From: Arthrobacter pascens
GTDB lineage: Bacteria; Actinomycetota; Actinomycetes; Actinomycetales; Micrococcaceae
Assembly: GCF_017052465.1 (NCBI RefSeq)
Contig: NZ_JAFHKT010000121.1
Location: 1-64,000, forward strand
DNA length: 64,000 nucleotides
Direction: 5' to 3'
Part shown: positions 33,475 through 41,595 of the stretch, one piece after another
How the letters are laid out: every line of letters begins with the position of its first letter
Numbering within the stretch: position 1 is the stretch's first letter
Translations under genes and position numbers: made by a program
Notes under the pieces: generated by a model
What the model was told of the DNA's origin: nothing
Database searches by the model: none
Seen by the model: only the letters and a program-made list of their open reading frames with translations

Positions 33475-34623
33475 TCACCACTCTGCGAAGGAGCCGTCGG
33501 GGTGCCGCCATACCGGACCGCGCCAGGCGTGTCCCTGTTTGTCGGCCGCCCGGACCACGGCCTCATCGATCTCGATGCCCAGGCCGGGCCCGGTCAGCCT
33601 TTCGATGTGCCCGTCCACGAACTTCAGGGGTGATTTGTCCACCACGTAGTCGAGGACTTCCGCGCCCTGGTTGTAGTGGATGCCGATGCTCTGTTCCTGG
33701 ATCAGGAAGTTGGGCGTCGCGAAGCCCACCTGCAGGCAGGCGGCCAGTGCCAGCGGGCCGAGGGGGCAGTGCGGCGCCAGCTGGACTTCGTACACCTCGG
33801 CCAGGGAGGCAATCTTACGGACCTCGGTGATGCCGCCGGCGTGGGAGAGGTCAGGCTGCGCCACGGCGATTCCGGCCTGCAGTGCGGGTAGGAACTCCTG
33901 CCGGCTGTACAACCGCTCCCCGGTGGACACCGGCGTGGTGGTGGAGGAGGTGAATTCCCGCAGCAGGTGGGTGTTCTCGGGAACCACGGGTTCCTCGAGG
34001 AAGAACGGCCGGTACGGCTCCAGGAGCGGCGCCACGCGGCGGGCGTTGGCCAGGCTGAAGCGGCCGTGGAAGTCGACTGCCACGTCCCGGTGGTCGCCCA
34101 GGACTTCCCGGGCGGCGGCCACCCGGCGGACCACGCCGTCGAGCTCAGCCACCGAGGCCACCGGGCTCATCCGGCCGCTGGCGTTCATCTTCACTGCGGT
34201 GAGTCCGACTTCCAGCTGCGCGCTGATCTGGTCGGCCACCTCGTTGGGCTCGTCGCCGCCCACCCAGCCGTACATCCGGATCCGGTCGCGGACCGGGCCG
34301 CCCAGCAACTGGTGGACCGGGGCGTTGAAATGCTTGCCGGCGACGTCCCACAGCGCCTGGTCCAGCCCGGACACGGCGCTGGCCAGGATGGGGCCACCGC
34401 GGTAGAAAGAGCCCTTGGTCATGACCTGCCAGTGGTCCTCGATCCGGAGGGCGTCCTGGCCGATCAGCAGCTCGGAGAGCTGGTCGACGGCGGTGCGGAC
34501 GGTTTCGCTGCGGCCCTCGCAGCTTGCCTCTCCCCAGCCGACGATCCCGCTGTCGGTCTCGATGCGGACGAACAGCCAGCGCGGCGGGACGAGGAAGGTT
34601 TCTATTCTGCTGATGCGCGTCAC
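33475..34623 (-). CDS. dgoD: D-galactonate dehydratase (enolase superfamily)
   Basis: A 382-residue dehydratase that turns D-galactonate into 2-keto-3-deoxygalactonate. Family traits are GIVGWGEASCEGRSETVR near 26-43, the metal ligands Asp in VAVDFHGRFS near 183, Glu in FFLEEPVVPENT near 210 and Glu in STGERLYSR near 236, the catalytic His in LAPHCPLGPLA near 285 and a C-terminal GLGIEID loop. Related acid-sugar dehydratases cannot be fully excluded. It sits between the ABC permease genes and the aldolase gene. Confidence 0.9.
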   Translation of the reverse strand: MTRISRIETFLVPPRWLFVRIETDSGIVGWGEASCEGRSETVRTAVDQLSELLIGQDALRIEDHWQVMTKGSFYRGGPILASAVSGLDQALWDVAGKHFNAPVHQLLGGPVRDRIRMYGWVGGDEPNEVADQISAQLEVGLTAVKMNASGRMSPVASVAELDGVVRRVAAAREVLGDHRDVAVDFHGRFSLANARRVAPLLEPYRPFFLEEPVVPENTHLLREFTSSTTTPVSTGERLYSRQEFLPALQAGIAVAQPDLSHAGGITEVRKIASLAEVYEVQLAPHCPLGPLALAACLQVGFATPNFLIQEQSIGIHYNQGAEVLDYVVDKSPLKFVDGHIERLTGPGLGIEIDEAVVRAADKQGHAWRGPVWRHPDGSFAEW

Positions 34624-34632
34624 GGTGTATCC

Positions 34633-35523
34633 CTAGCCCTTGGTGGCGCCGGCGGTCATGCCGGACACGATGTATTTCTGCGTGAAGAGCGCAATGATCA
34701 TGATCGGGATGGTCACCACGGTGGCCGCGGCCATCAAGCCGCCCCAGTCGATGCTGGCGTAGGAGACGAAGTCGAAGATGGCCACGGGCAGGGTCTTCGT
34801 CTTCGAGCCGGACAGGACCAGGGCGAACATGAAGTTGTTCCACGAGAAGATGAAGGACAGGATCCCGGCGGTGGCCATGCCGGCCACGGACAGCGGCAGG
34901 GTGATGCGGCGGAACGCGCCGATCGGCGTGAGTCCGTCCACCTGGGCCGACTCCTCGAGTTCCAGCGGCAGCGAATCGAAGTAGCTCATCATGATGTACA
35001 CGATCAGCGGCAGGGCGACGAACATGTGGCTGAGGATCAGCACCTCGAAGCCGCCCACCATCTTCAGGTTGGAGAAGACGTAGTACCAGGGCACCAGCAG
35101 GGAGACGCCGGGGATAACGCGGGCCATCAGGACCACCAGCGCCGAGCGGTGCATGGTGAAGCGGCTCATGGCATAGGCGGCCGGAACGCCCAGGACCAGC
35201 GAAAGAGCCGTGGACACGAAGGCCACCCAGAAGCTGTTGAAGATGAAGACGAAGTAGTTGTTGCGCTGCAGCACGTTGGCGTAGTTTTCGCCGGTGGGCG
35301 TGAACAGGAAGGACTTGCCGGCGTCGTAGATGTCCACGTTGGTCTTGAAGGAGGCCAGCAGCATCCAGAAGAGAGGCGCGATGAGGAACAGCACCACCGT
35401 GATGAGGGCCACGACGCGGAAGGTCTTGTAGGCGCGGCTGCGGAGCGGCTTCCTGCGGCGGGTTGCTGCCTGCCGCTGCCTCACCGGCGCCTGTGGTTCA
35501 GTGTTTTCGTGCAGGAGGGTCAT
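34633..35523 (-). CDS. Carbohydrate ABC transporter permease (MalG type)
   Basis: A 296-residue inner-membrane permease with six predicted helices. The ATPase-docking EAA loop is seen as LELEESAQVDGLTPIGAFRR near 195-214. The N-terminal 35 residues are polar and basic. With the next gene (MalF type) it forms the channel of a sugar or sugar-acid importer. The ATG overlaps the stop of the MalF-type gene (ATGA). No ATPase gene is in the operon, so a shared MsmK-like ATPase is expected. Confidence 0.93.
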   Translation of the reverse strand: MTLLHENTEPQAPVRQRQAATRRRKPLRSRAYKTFRVVALITVVLFLIAPLFWMLLASFKTNVDIYDAGKSFLFTPTGENYANVLQRNNYFVFIFNSFWVAFVSTALSLVLGVPAAYAMSRFTMHRSALVVLMARVIPGVSLLVPWYYVFSNLKMVGGFEVLILSHMFVALPLIVYIMMSYFDSLPLELEESAQVDGLTPIGAFRRITLPLSVAGMATAGILSFIFSWNNFMFALVLSGSKTKTLPVAIFDFVSYASIDWGGLMAAATVVTIPIMIIALFTQKYIVSGMTAGATKG

Positions 35524-36458
35524 TTGCTTGCCGCTTTCTTGCGCATGGTCAGCAGCCACATGGAGCCAATGATGATCATGAAGAACAGGATCAGCACGGC
35601 GGAGGACAGCCCGTACTGGTTGTAGTCGAAGCTCAGTCCGTAGGCGTAGACGTTCAGGGTCTCCACCTCGTGGAAGGAACCGCCGCCCTTGCCTTTGGTG
35701 GCGTAGAGGATGTCGAAGGTCTTCAGCGCGTCAATGCCGCGGAGCAGGATGGCCACGATCACGGTGGGCATCATCAGCGGCAGGGTGACGTAGAAGAAGC
35801 GCTGGAGTGCGGTGGCGCCGTCCATGCGGGCGGCCTCGTCCGGCTCGTCGGAGAGGGCGGTCAGCCCGGCCAGGAGGATGAGGACCACCATGGGGGTCCA
35901 CTGCCAGACGTCCATGAAGATGGTGGTGGGGAGGGCGGAATCCTGCCCGGAGAGCCACGGCTGCGGCGGAATGCCCAGGAGGCCCAGCAGCTGGTTGGCG
36001 AAGCCGATGTTCGGATCGAAGATCAGCCGCCACATCATGCCGACTGCCACGGGGGTGGCCACGAGCGGCAGCAGGATGGCCACCCGGACCCATTTCTCGC
36101 CGCGGAACGGACGCCACAGGAGCAGGGCGATGGCCATGCCGAGGATGATTTCGCAGGCCAGCGCCACGAGGGTGAAGGACATCGTGCGGCCCACGGCTGG
36201 CCAGAAGCGTTCGGTATCGGTGAGGACCGTGAGGTAGTTTTCGAGGCCCACGAAGTCCGAGGCCGCGCGTACCGAGCCCTGGGAGTCAGTCAGGCTGAGG
36301 TAGAGGGTCCAGGCGAGCGGGAAGATGATGAGGACGCCCACGAAGATCATGGCGGGCGCTGCGAACAGCCACTTCCGGTGGCGGTTGGCCCAGGCGGAGA
36401 AATTCTCCTGGGCGTTGGCCGTTCGTCCGGAAGTCCGGGAAGGGGTCAGTACAGACAT
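35520..36458 (-). CDS. Carbohydrate ABC transporter permease (MalF type)
   Basis: A 312-residue membrane permease with six helices and the EAA loop SDEPDEAARMDGATALQRFF near 210-229. It pairs with the MalG-type permease. The N-terminus is a short polar stretch (SRTSGRTANAQENFSAWANR) before the first span near residue 35. It is second in the operon, 85 bp after the binding-protein gene. Substrate is inferred as a hexonate or oligouronide from the catabolic genes downstream. Confidence 0.93.
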   Translation of the reverse strand: MSVLTPSRTSGRTANAQENFSAWANRHRKWLFAAPAMIFVGVLIIFPLAWTLYLSLTDSQGSVRAASDFVGLENYLTVLTDTERFWPAVGRTMSFTLVALACEIILGMAIALLLWRPFRGEKWVRVAILLPLVATPVAVGMMWRLIFDPNIGFANQLLGLLGIPPQPWLSGQDSALPTTIFMDVWQWTPMVVLILLAGLTALSDEPDEAARMDGATALQRFFYVTLPLMMPTVIVAILLRGIDALKTFDILYATKGKGGGSFHEVETLNVYAYGLSFDYNQYGLSSAVLILFFMIIIGSMWLLTMRKKAASK

Positions 36459-36543
36459 GGTTCACCTAAGAAGTTGGGGGTGAAAGTGTTTGCGGGCGAC
36501 GGCGGGACAACAGCCGGGCGGGTATCCCGCCGTCGCGCTTTGG

Positions 36544-37827
36544 TTACTTGTTTTCGTCGTCCAGGAACTTCTGGAACGCGGCGTTGGCGGTGTCAGCTGC
36601 TGCTGACGCGTCGGCGCCGGTGATGGAGGCGACGATCGGGCCGCCGACGATCTCACGGGCCTTGCCCACGGTCAGGACCTGCGGACGGTCGTGGCCCACG
36701 CCGTTTTCAGCGCTCACGGCGATCGCGGCGGCGAGGTCCTTCGGGTAGGTGGAGGTTCCGGCCGGATCGGCCCAGACGGAAGCGCGGGGTCCGGGGACGC
36801 CGGCCTTCTGTGCCTCCAGGGTGCGCTCCTTGCTGGTGGCCCACTGGATGAACTTCCACGCGTTGTCCTGGTTTGCCGAGGCCTCGTTGACGGCCAGGCC
36901 CCACGACGGGATGTTGTACGGCTTGGAACCGGCGGGTCCGGCCGGCAGCGGCGCGAAGCCCACGGTGTCAGCCACCTTGGACTTGGCGGGATCCGTGGCG
37001 TTCTTGTAGAGGGAATCCGCCTCGGTGTAGAAGGCGGCCTTTCCCTGGGTGAAGATCGCCATGGCCTCGGGCCAGCTCATGTCCGTGCTGACGTTCTTGG
37101 GGCCGTAGTTCTTGATGAGGCCGCCGTAGAAGGCGTAGGCCTTCTTCGCTTCCTCGGTGCCGACGGCGGACTTGCCGCTTTCGTCGGTGAAGTCGCCGCC
37201 GAAGCTGTACAGGAAACTGGAGAACTGGGTAACCGCGGCGGATTTGCCGGTGCGGGCCACGAATCCTGCGGTGTCCGCAGAGGAAATCTTCTTGGCAGCG
37301 GCCTCGAGCTCCTCCATGGTCTTGGGCACCTCAAGACCGGCGGCCTTCAGCAGGTCCTTGCGGTAGTAGAGCACCTCGCGTTCGGTGATGATGGGAACGC
37401 CCATGACCTTGTCTTCGAAGGTCGAGGCGGTGACGGGGCCGTCCTGGTAGTCCTTCCAGTTCCAGTCCGCGTCTTCGGCAACCTTGCTGGTCAGGTCCGC
37501 CAGGTAGCCGTTCTTGGCGAAAGCCTTGCCCTCCTGGAGCGGGCGGTACATCATGACGTCGATTTCGTCGCTGCCCGCGTTGAGCTTGACGTTGTACTGG
37601 TCAGACAGCTGGTCCTCGCCGAGTTGGGTGAGCTCAACCTTCAGCCCGGTGGACTTCTCGAACTCAGGAACCGCGGCCTTGATGCCCTCCGTCCAGACAT
37701 GGTTGGCAAGGGTGACCCTGACGGTATCCGATCCCTTCGACTCGCTGCTTCCGCCTCCGCAGGCGGTCAGCCCCAGCGAGAGGGCCGCGGCGACGGCCGC
37801 ATACTGCACTACTGAACGTCGCTTCAT
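36544..37827 (-). CDS. Carbohydrate ABC transporter substrate-binding lipoprotein
   Basis: A 427-residue extracytoplasmic binding protein of family 1 (MalE/UgpB class). The signal peptide ends in lipobox LTAC near residue 22, followed by a Gly/Ser linker. Lobe motifs include VEFTQ-like VRVTLANHVWTEG near 36, GVPIITEREVLYYRKDLL near 142 and the MSWPEAMAIFTQGKAAFY block near 250. It delivers substrate to the MalF/MalG-type permeases. The ATG follows AAGGAGTCGTA. It is the first gene of the sugar-acid operon, behind a clear promoter and an operator-like repeat. Confidence 0.93.
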   Translation of the reverse strand: MKRRSVVQYAAVAAALSLGLTACGGGSSESKGSDTVRVTLANHVWTEGIKAAVPEFEKSTGLKVELTQLGEDQLSDQYNVKLNAGSDEIDVMMYRPLQEGKAFAKNGYLADLTSKVAEDADWNWKDYQDGPVTASTFEDKVMGVPIITEREVLYYRKDLLKAAGLEVPKTMEELEAAAKKISSADTAGFVARTGKSAAVTQFSSFLYSFGGDFTDESGKSAVGTEEAKKAYAFYGGLIKNYGPKNVSTDMSWPEAMAIFTQGKAAFYTEADSLYKNATDPAKSKVADTVGFAPLPAGPAGSKPYNIPSWGLAVNEASANQDNAWKFIQWATSKERTLEAQKAGVPGPRASVWADPAGTSTYPKDLAAAIAVSAENGVGHDRPQVLTVGKAREIVGGPIVASITGADASAAADTANAAFQKFLDDENK

Positions 37828-37868
37828 TACGACTCCTTGACTCAGGGCCGGAGATCATCCGGCCGCCC

Positions 37869-37890
37869 GCGAACGCATCCTTGCATTCGC
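37869..37890. promoter_or_regulatory. Inverted repeat just downstream of the sugar-acid operon promoter
   Basis: The arms GCGAACGCA and TGCATTCGC (8 of 9 complementary) are separated by 4 bp. The repeat starts a few bases after the predicted transcription start of the minus-strand operon, a classic repressor site, and lies 70 bp from the FadR-family gene. It is the best candidate operator for that regulator. Confidence 0.5.
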
Positions 37891-37900
37891 TCCGCCAGCG

Positions 37901-37929
37901 ATCATGGCAAATAAGGCAGACTTAAACAA
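37901..37929 (-). promoter_or_regulatory. Promoter of the sugar-acid operon
   Basis: On the minus strand a -35 box TTGTTT (37929-37924) and a -10 box CATGAT (37906-37901) are exactly 17 bp apart. The start would be near 37894, leaving a 67-nt leader before the binding-protein gene. Confidence 0.55.
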
Positions 37930-37947
37930 CCCCTCTTGCGCAACCCG

Positions 37948-37953
37948 TATGAT
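37948..37953 (+). promoter_or_regulatory. -10 box for a probably leaderless regulator transcript
   Basis: TATGAT lies six bases before the ATG I assign to the FadR-family gene, so transcription would start at or next to the A of the start codon. No Shine-Dalgarno sequence is present. Leaderless mRNAs are common in actinobacteria. The -35 region is weak (TTAAAC, 20 bp upstream). Confidence 0.45.
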
Positions 37954-37959
37954 TTATTT

Positions 37960-38706
37960 ATGCAAACTCCAATGGCGGAGCATCCTAAAGATTCGCCCGC
38001 GTCGTTTCTGGAACGGCTGGGCCTGGCTATTGCCGACGGCACGCTCGCCCCGCACACGGTACTCCGTATCGACGAGCTGGAAGCCGAGCACAAGGTGGCC
38101 CGGTCGGTGGTCCGCGAGGCGACGAAGGTGCTGTGTTCCATGGGCATGCTGGAATCCAGGCGCAGGCTCGGAACCGTTGTCCAGGACGAGGAACGCTGGA
38201 ATCTTTACGATCCCCAGGTCATCCGCTGGCGCCTGGCGTCCCCTGGCCGGCTTGACCAGCTGCGCGCGCTGAACGAACTCCGCGGCGCAATAGAGCCGCA
38301 AGCCGCACGGCTCGCCGCGGAGCGCGTTTCGCTGGAGGGCGGAAGCGAGCTCGTGTCCCTGGCTGCCCGGCTGTGGGCGGCCGGGCAGGGCGACAAACAG
38401 GACGAGTTCCTCACCCTGGACATAGAATTCCACGCTGCGGTGCTCAGGGCGTCAGGCAATCCGATGTTCTCCCAGCTGCACAACCTGGTGCGGGAGGTTC
38501 TCTCCGGCCGCACGGAACACGGCCTGATGCCCCATCTTCCGCACCACGAAGCGCTGCAGCTGCATGTGGACGTGGCGAGCGCCATCCAGCGCGGCGAAGC
38601 CGAGGCCGCGCACTCCGCCATGAGCAGGATCGTGGAACAGTCCACTGAGGAAATGGGGGACATTTGGTCGCAGCACCACCCCCACCGAGCGCGAACGGAC
38701 ACTTAA
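37960..38706 (+). CDS. FadR-family (GntR/FCD) regulator of the sugar-acid operon
   Basis: A 248-residue regulator with a GntR winged helix (about 8-75; VLRIDELEAEHKVARSVVRE) and an all-helical FCD effector domain (about 95-235). The metal-site residues fit DIEFHAAVLRASGN near 147, and later His residues near the PHHEALQLHVDV helix. Such proteins (for example DgoR) repress hexonate operons and are released by the acid or its product. The start is a likely leaderless ATG. Its last ten codons lie inside a long inverted repeat shared with the convergent gene. Confidence 0.9.
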   Translation: MQTPMAEHPKDSPASFLERLGLAIADGTLAPHTVLRIDELEAEHKVARSVVREATKVLCSMGMLESRRRLGTVVQDEERWNLYDPQVIRWRLASPGRLDQLRALNELRGAIEPQAARLAAERVSLEGGSELVSLAARLWAAGQGDKQDEFLTLDIEFHAAVLRASGNPMFSQLHNLVREVLSGRTEHGLMPHLPHHEALQLHVDVASAIQRGEAEAAHSAMSRIVEQSTEEMGDIWSQHHPHRARTDT

Positions 38707-38766
38707 GGCCCCGGCACCAGGGGCCGCAAGTGTCCGTTCGCGCTCAGTCTTCGGTGGGCGTGGTGC
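38673..38766. terminator. Long inverted repeat across the ends of two convergent genes
   Basis: Arms of about 40 bp (38673-38712 and 38720-38766) pair almost completely around a 7-nt loop; the right arm has one 6-nt insertion and two or three mismatches. The arms include the last codons and stop codons of both convergent genes. It probably works as a bidirectional terminator, but is longer than needed for that. Confidence 0.8.
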
Positions 38767-39616
38767 GGTTCGAGTGGTAGTTCCGCCAGCTGTGTTCGGG
38801 CGCGAATCCGAGGAGCCTCCTGGCCTTGTCGATGGAGAGCATGGTCTCGTGCTCCCCGAGCTCCTTGGTCACCTGGACGTCAGGGAACACCTCCGCGGCC
38901 AGGCTGGCGCTGGAGCGGCTCATCACCGTGTCCTCATTGGCGATGATGAACGCCTCGAACCCGGGCTTGCCGTTCTCCAGGGCCCGCGCCACCGCCTGGG
39001 CACCATCGCGCCCGTCGATGTAGCCCCAGAGGTTCCACTTGCGCAAGGTGGCATCGGAGTCGAAGGACGGGAACTCCTCGTAGTCCTCGGGGTCCATGAC
39101 GTTGGAAAACCGCAGCCCGGTGATGCTGAGCTCCGGGTCCCACCGCGTCATTTCGATCGCCATCTGCTCCTCCAGGTGCTTCACCAGCGAGTAGGTGCTC
39201 TCCGGCCGCGCCGGATACTCCTCGTCCACTGGGATATAGGGAGGGTCGACGTCGAACGGCAGTCCCAGCACCGTCTCGCTGGAGGCGTAAACGACTTTCT
39301 TGATGCCGGCCCTGCGGGCCGCCTGGAACACGTTGTACGTGGAGAGCATGTTGTTTTCGAACGTTGCGGCATCCGGCACGATCCCCGGCGCCGGTATGGC
39401 ACCAAGATGGACGATCGCGTCAAAGCCCTGATGCCGGTCATCCAGGCCAAGGACCACATCCAAAACCTGGCCGTAGTTCCGCAAGTCAACGATGGCCAGC
39501 GCGGGGCTCCTCTCGCCCGTCCGGTCCAGGTTCAGGACGGCGTGACCGTCCTCCGTTAGCCTGCGGACCACGCTGCGCCCAAGTTTTCCGCTTCCGCCCG
39601 TTACAGCAATTCTCAT
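38744..39616 (-). CDS. NAD-dependent epimerase/dehydratase (uronate dehydrogenase-like)
   Basis: A 290-residue extended short-chain dehydrogenase. The NAD-binding loop TGGSGKLGRSV is at 6-16, the acidic NAD ribose contact LNLDRTG near 28, the YSLVK catalytic pair near 141 and ASSETVLGL near 111. The overall plan resembles uronate dehydrogenase (galacturonate or glucuronate to the lactone) more than sugar-nucleotide epimerases. Its position next to a hexonate operon supports uronate oxidation feeding galactarate/gluconate-like acids, but that is inference. Confidence 0.82.
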   Translation of the reverse strand: MRIAVTGGSGKLGRSVVRRLTEDGHAVLNLDRTGERSPALAIVDLRNYGQVLDVVLGLDDRHQGFDAIVHLGAIPAPGIVPDAATFENNMLSTYNVFQAARRAGIKKVVYASSETVLGLPFDVDPPYIPVDEEYPARPESTYSLVKHLEEQMAIEMTRWDPELSITGLRFSNVMDPEDYEEFPSFDSDATLRKWNLWGYIDGRDGAQAVARALENGKPGFEAFIIANEDTVMSRSSASLAAEVFPDVQVTKELGEHETMLSIDKARRLLGFAPEHSWRNYHSNRTTPTED

Positions 39617-39700
39617 GGTGGTCTCCTCTGGTTCGCCCTCTTCCCCAGCCTAGGCGGGAGGGTGCGCCGGCGCAGTCAAAATGCGCTCCGAACTGGTGTA

Positions 39701-39706
39701 TATAAT
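39701..39706 (+). promoter_or_regulatory. Perfect -10 box upstream of the second GAF-ANTAR gene
   Basis: TATAAT occurs in an AT-rich island (TGTATATAATTTC) in the divergent gap. No good -35 box is seen at 16-18 bp; GTCAAA lies 20 bp upstream. If used, the leader before the GAF-ANTAR start is about 130 nt. Confidence 0.4.
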
Positions 39707-39841
39707 TTCTCGGTACGGTTTAGCAGAAGGCCGTTGGATAGTTTGTTCGATCCGGCTCTTTGCTGCCGCTACCCGCTCCCCTCCGTGGTATGCGCTGCGC
39801 CGCCGGCTCGTCTTGACCTGAGCGAAACGGTACTGGGAATC

Positions 39842-40585
39842 GTGGCCAGCGAGTCGACCGCAAAATCTGAAACGTCAATCACGGAGCACCTGAATGAGAT
39901 GGTGCTCGCAAGCTCGGATGTGGAGGAATTCCTCCACGAGCTTGCCCGGGTTTCCGCCCGCAGCCTGTCCGAGCCCGGCGACGAAGTCCTCTGCGGCATC
40001 ACACTGCTGCGGCACCGCAAAGCCGCCACCGTGGCAAGCAGCACCCCTGAGGCCCAGGCCATGGACGAGATCCAATACGACTTCGGTGACGGACCCTGCA
40101 TGACCGCCTCGCGCGAGCAGGTAACCGTCCATATCCCCGATCTCGAGGAGCATGCGCGGTGGCCGCAGTATTCCCGCAAGGTGCTGGGCCAGGGCGTGCG
40201 TTCCATCCTGGCGATCCCCTTCCCGCTTGAGGGCGAGACCCGCGCCGCCCTGAACCTCTACTCGCACCGCCCCGGAAGGTTTGAGGGACGCGTCCTGGAC
40301 CTGGCCGAGGACTTTGTCACCCAGACGTCCTTGGCACTGCGCCTCGCGGTGCGGTTTGCCCACTACAGCGAGGCAGCCGCAAACCTCAAGGCCACACTGG
40401 AGTCGCGGACGGTGATTGATGTCGCCGTCGGGGTCATCATGGCCCAGAACCGGTGCAGTCAGGAGGAGGCATTTCAGCTGTTGAAGGCAGCCTCCAGCAC
40501 ACGGAACACCAAGCTCCACAGCGTTGCGTCGGCGATCGTCGATTCACTCGGCCAGGGGCCGGCCAAAACCCACTACGAGGGCTAG
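39842..40585 (+). CDS. GAF and ANTAR domain regulator (second copy)
   Basis: A 247-residue paralogue of the protein coded near 16 kb, with the same order: GAF domain (about 20-170; DGPCMTASREQVTVHIPDLE, RSILAIPFPLEG) and ANTAR domain (about 185-240; ESRTVIDVAVGVIMAQNRCS). It is expected to bind leader RNA hairpins and prevent termination. I chose the GTG that gives the same start position as the paralogue; the longest frame adds 60 residues of non-coding character. It is convergent with the CDF gene with a 2-bp gap. Confidence 0.88.
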   Translation: MASESTAKSETSITEHLNEMVLASSDVEEFLHELARVSARSLSEPGDEVLCGITLLRHRKAATVASSTPEAQAMDEIQYDFGDGPCMTASREQVTVHIPDLEEHARWPQYSRKVLGQGVRSILAIPFPLEGETRAALNLYSHRPGRFEGRVLDLAEDFVTQTSLALRLAVRFAHYSEAAANLKATLESRTVIDVAVGVIMAQNRCSQEEAFQLLKAASSTRNTKLHSVASAIVDSLGQGPAKTHYEG

Positions 40586-40587
40586 GT

Positions 40588-41595
40588 TCAGTACTCCGCA
40601 CCCGGCGACCGCAGCCCGGGCAGGAACTCCTTCGGCAACTTCGCCACCGGGATGATGACCAGGTCCTGCACCTTCCAGTCGAGCCCGGCACAGGCTTTGC
40701 GAGCGTCCTCCAAGGTTTCCAGGGACGGAACGGCTCCCCCGGCCGGCACCACAAAGGACTCGATGTGGAAAACATGCCCCTCATCGCGGATGCGTGAGGC
40801 GGCCTGGCTGACCCAGGGAAGACCCTTCAGGTAGACGTCGATCCGCCGGTTGAGGGGGTCCGGTGCGGAGTCGTCCACGGTATGGGCCCGGGTGTCGATC
40901 AGCGCCCCCACCGCACCGCGAAGATTCTTCACTCCGTCGCGGAGAATGCTGACCGATATCAGGAGGGCGGCCGCGTAATCTGCCCACCAAAGGCCGACGC
41001 CGATGCCGAGAACGCCTACGGCAGCCGCCCCCGCGGTCATCCAGTCGGCTTTGTTCATGTCCGCGTCTGCGTAGAGCACTTTGTCATGGAGCTTTTCGGC
41101 AAGTTTGATCTTGACCCGCCCCAAATACACCGGAGGGCCTGCGGTCAACAGCATCGCCGCGACCATCAGCCAGCCCAGCCAAATGGTGTGCCCGAACAGC
41201 TCGATGCCGCCAATCGTCGGGTGTTCCGCGCTGAGCAGGCCGGCGCCGGAATCGACAATCAGGAAGGAGCCCATGGCCACCAGTGCCACCGCGGCAACAA
41301 GGTGGGCAATCCCCACCGAGCGGTGATAGCCGTACGGATGCTTCTCCGTCGGAGGCCGGCGAATCAGCCGGGCGGCCAGCAGGAAGGCGATGGGCGGCAG
41401 GAAGGAGAGGAGGTCTTCGATCCATGCAGCTTTCATGGCCTGGGAATTGCCCAGTACCAGGAATACGAGAGCGGTCGACACCGTCAGGAATGCCAGGGTG
41501 ATCCATTCGAACCGGATCGCCTTTTGCAGGGCGTCTTTTTGCTCCTGGGGCAGTTCGGTGTTGCCGAACTTGCCGGCAGTACCCGTGCGGCTCAT
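40588..41595 (-). CDS. Cation diffusion facilitator (CDF) family transporter
   Basis: A 335-residue metal efflux protein with six hydrophobic helices (about 30-250) and a C-terminal cytosolic domain (about 255-335). The metal-site helix reads YADADMNKADWMTAG near 177, matching the DxxxD-type site of CDFs, and an RPPTEKHPYGYHR loop lies near 80. Likely cargo is zinc, iron, cobalt or manganese. Its start overlaps the stop of an upstream solute-binding-like lipoprotein gene by 4 nt. Confidence 0.9.
   Translation of the reverse strand: MSRTGTAGKFGNTELPQEQKDALQKAIRFEWITLAFLTVSTALVFLVLGNSQAMKAAWIEDLLSFLPPIAFLLAARLIRRPPTEKHPYGYHRSVGIAHLVAAVALVAMGSFLIVDSGAGLLSAEHPTIGGIELFGHTIWLGWLMVAAMLLTAGPPVYLGRVKIKLAEKLHDKVLYADADMNKADWMTAGAAAVGVLGIGVGLWWADYAAALLISVSILRDGVKNLRGAVGALIDTRAHTVDDSAPDPLNRRIDVYLKGLPWVSQAASRIRDEGHVFHIESFVVPAGGAVPSLETLEDARKACAGLDWKVQDLVIIPVAKLPKEFLPGLRSPGAEY

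Noticed and set aside
33967..35625. 552-codon plus-strand frame across dgoD and the MalG-type permease
   Set aside because: It runs antisense to two clear genes and has no recognisable domain.
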